DNA from: Echeneis naucrates
Lineage: Eukaryota > Chordata > Actinopteri > Carangiformes > Echeneidae
Reading direction: 5' to 3'
Length of the DNA stretch: 64,000 nucleotides
NCBI RefSeq assembly: GCF_900963305.1
Contig: NC_042529.1
Span: 1,856,001-1,920,000 of the forward strand
The position numbers and the translations under genes are program-made. Under the pieces are notes generated by a model. The model had not been told where the DNA came from, searched no databases, and was given only the letters and a program-made list of their open reading frames with translations. Below, piece after piece: positions 63,346-64,000 of this stretch (position 1 is the stretch's first letter; every line of letters starts with the position of its first letter).

Positions 63346-64000
63346 TACTCTTTAACATTATGCAAACAGCTTTTCATGTATTTAAGAAGGAATTTTAAAT
63401 GTCGATAATTAAAAATATTGTAGAATAATAAAAACTACAACAAAAATAAATACATATATATATATATTTTGCATTTCCATTAAAGGGTAATGAATAATTA
63501 ATACTGAATTTAAATGAAAGACAAATGTGCAATTAAAACTAACGATCACGGACTAGTTTAATAATTAGTTATCTACATCACCTGGTTCACACGTTGTCTG
63601 CTACTTTAAATTCACTTTATAATTTAACAGCAAAATAATAACTTCAGAGTCTTTAAAACATTTTCTTCGAATCCTTTAAATTAAATATTATGGGAAAATA
63701 AATGTAATTTATTTCCTCCTCTTTCACTGATTGGTGGATTTCACTTTAATTTCGCTCAAAAAGCAAACAAAACAAAAAAACAAAAACGTGATTTATTTTA
63801 ATTGAAGTCGATTGCGCCAATTCTATGAAAGACGGTTGTTCACTCATTTATTGACTCCTTTCTTACCATAAACGAGCTGAGATGTTGAATCATCCACCAG
63901 ATTTGAACCTGATTTTATATTTTCCATCTGAATCACGAAGCAGCTCAAAAACCTTAAAACGCCTCTGCAGCAGAAACAAAGCCACCGTGCCAGCCAAGTG
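63346..64000. other. AT-rich region upstream of tbx21
   Basis: No coding frame, RNA gene or recognised repeat apart from a short TA run near 63455. Confidence 0.5.

Overview
The window is nuclear DNA of a ray-finned fish. Its genes have many short exons, introns average about 40% GC, simple repeats are frequent, and there is a hAT-type miniature transposon plus SINE-like repeats of a kind common in teleosts. No species can be named from the sequence alone. Eight protein-coding genes were reconstructed exon by exon. For all seven multi-exon genes the reading phase closes exactly across every junction, and all eight proteins have lengths close to their human counterparts.

Layout, left to right: a CpG-rich fragment at the left edge (1-120), possibly the promoter of the next gene out; cbx1 (HP1-beta, +, 2643-4714); nfe2l1 (Nrf1/TCF11, -, 8001-13781, with 5' UTR exons up to about 15230); cdk5rap3 (-, 16130-20767); prr15l (+, coding 25835-26173, with a probable 5' UTR exon near 22327); pnpo (-, 28057-30387); mrpl10 (+, 31050-32952); osbpl7 (+, 36647-44327); tbx21/T-bet (-, 48910-62863). 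cbx1/nfe2l1, prr15l/pnpo and osbpl7/tbx21 are convergent pairs. cdk5rap3/prr15l and pnpo/mrpl10 are divergent, and the latter two start codons are only about 660 bp apart.

The order matches human 17q21.32 (CBX1-NFE2L1-CDK5RAP3-PRR15L-PNPO-MRPL10-OSBPL7-TBX21). COPZ2 is absent between nfe2l1 and cdk5rap3, and SP2/SP6/SCRN2/LRRC46 are absent between pnpo and mrpl10. The genes are not an operon or a single pathway. They cover heterochromatin (cbx1), proteasome and stress transcription (nfe2l1), UFMylation and ER-phagy (cdk5rap3), vitamin B6 metabolism (pnpo), mitochondrial translation (mrpl10), lipid transfer (osbpl7) and Th1/NK cell fate (tbx21).

The least explained parts are inside tbx21. Intron 1 (about 8.6 kb) carries a promoter-like block on the opposite strand with a TATA box, an NRF1-like site, a plausible splice donor and acceptor, a 28-codon ORF and an overlapping AATAAA (55020-55481). 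It also carries a tRNA-derived SINE head. Intron 2 carries a complete hAT-type MITE with near-perfect 8-bp target duplications. Two near-perfect palindromes and a telomere-like palindrome lie elsewhere. No CRISPR array, rRNA gene, functional tRNA gene or clearly new biological system was found.
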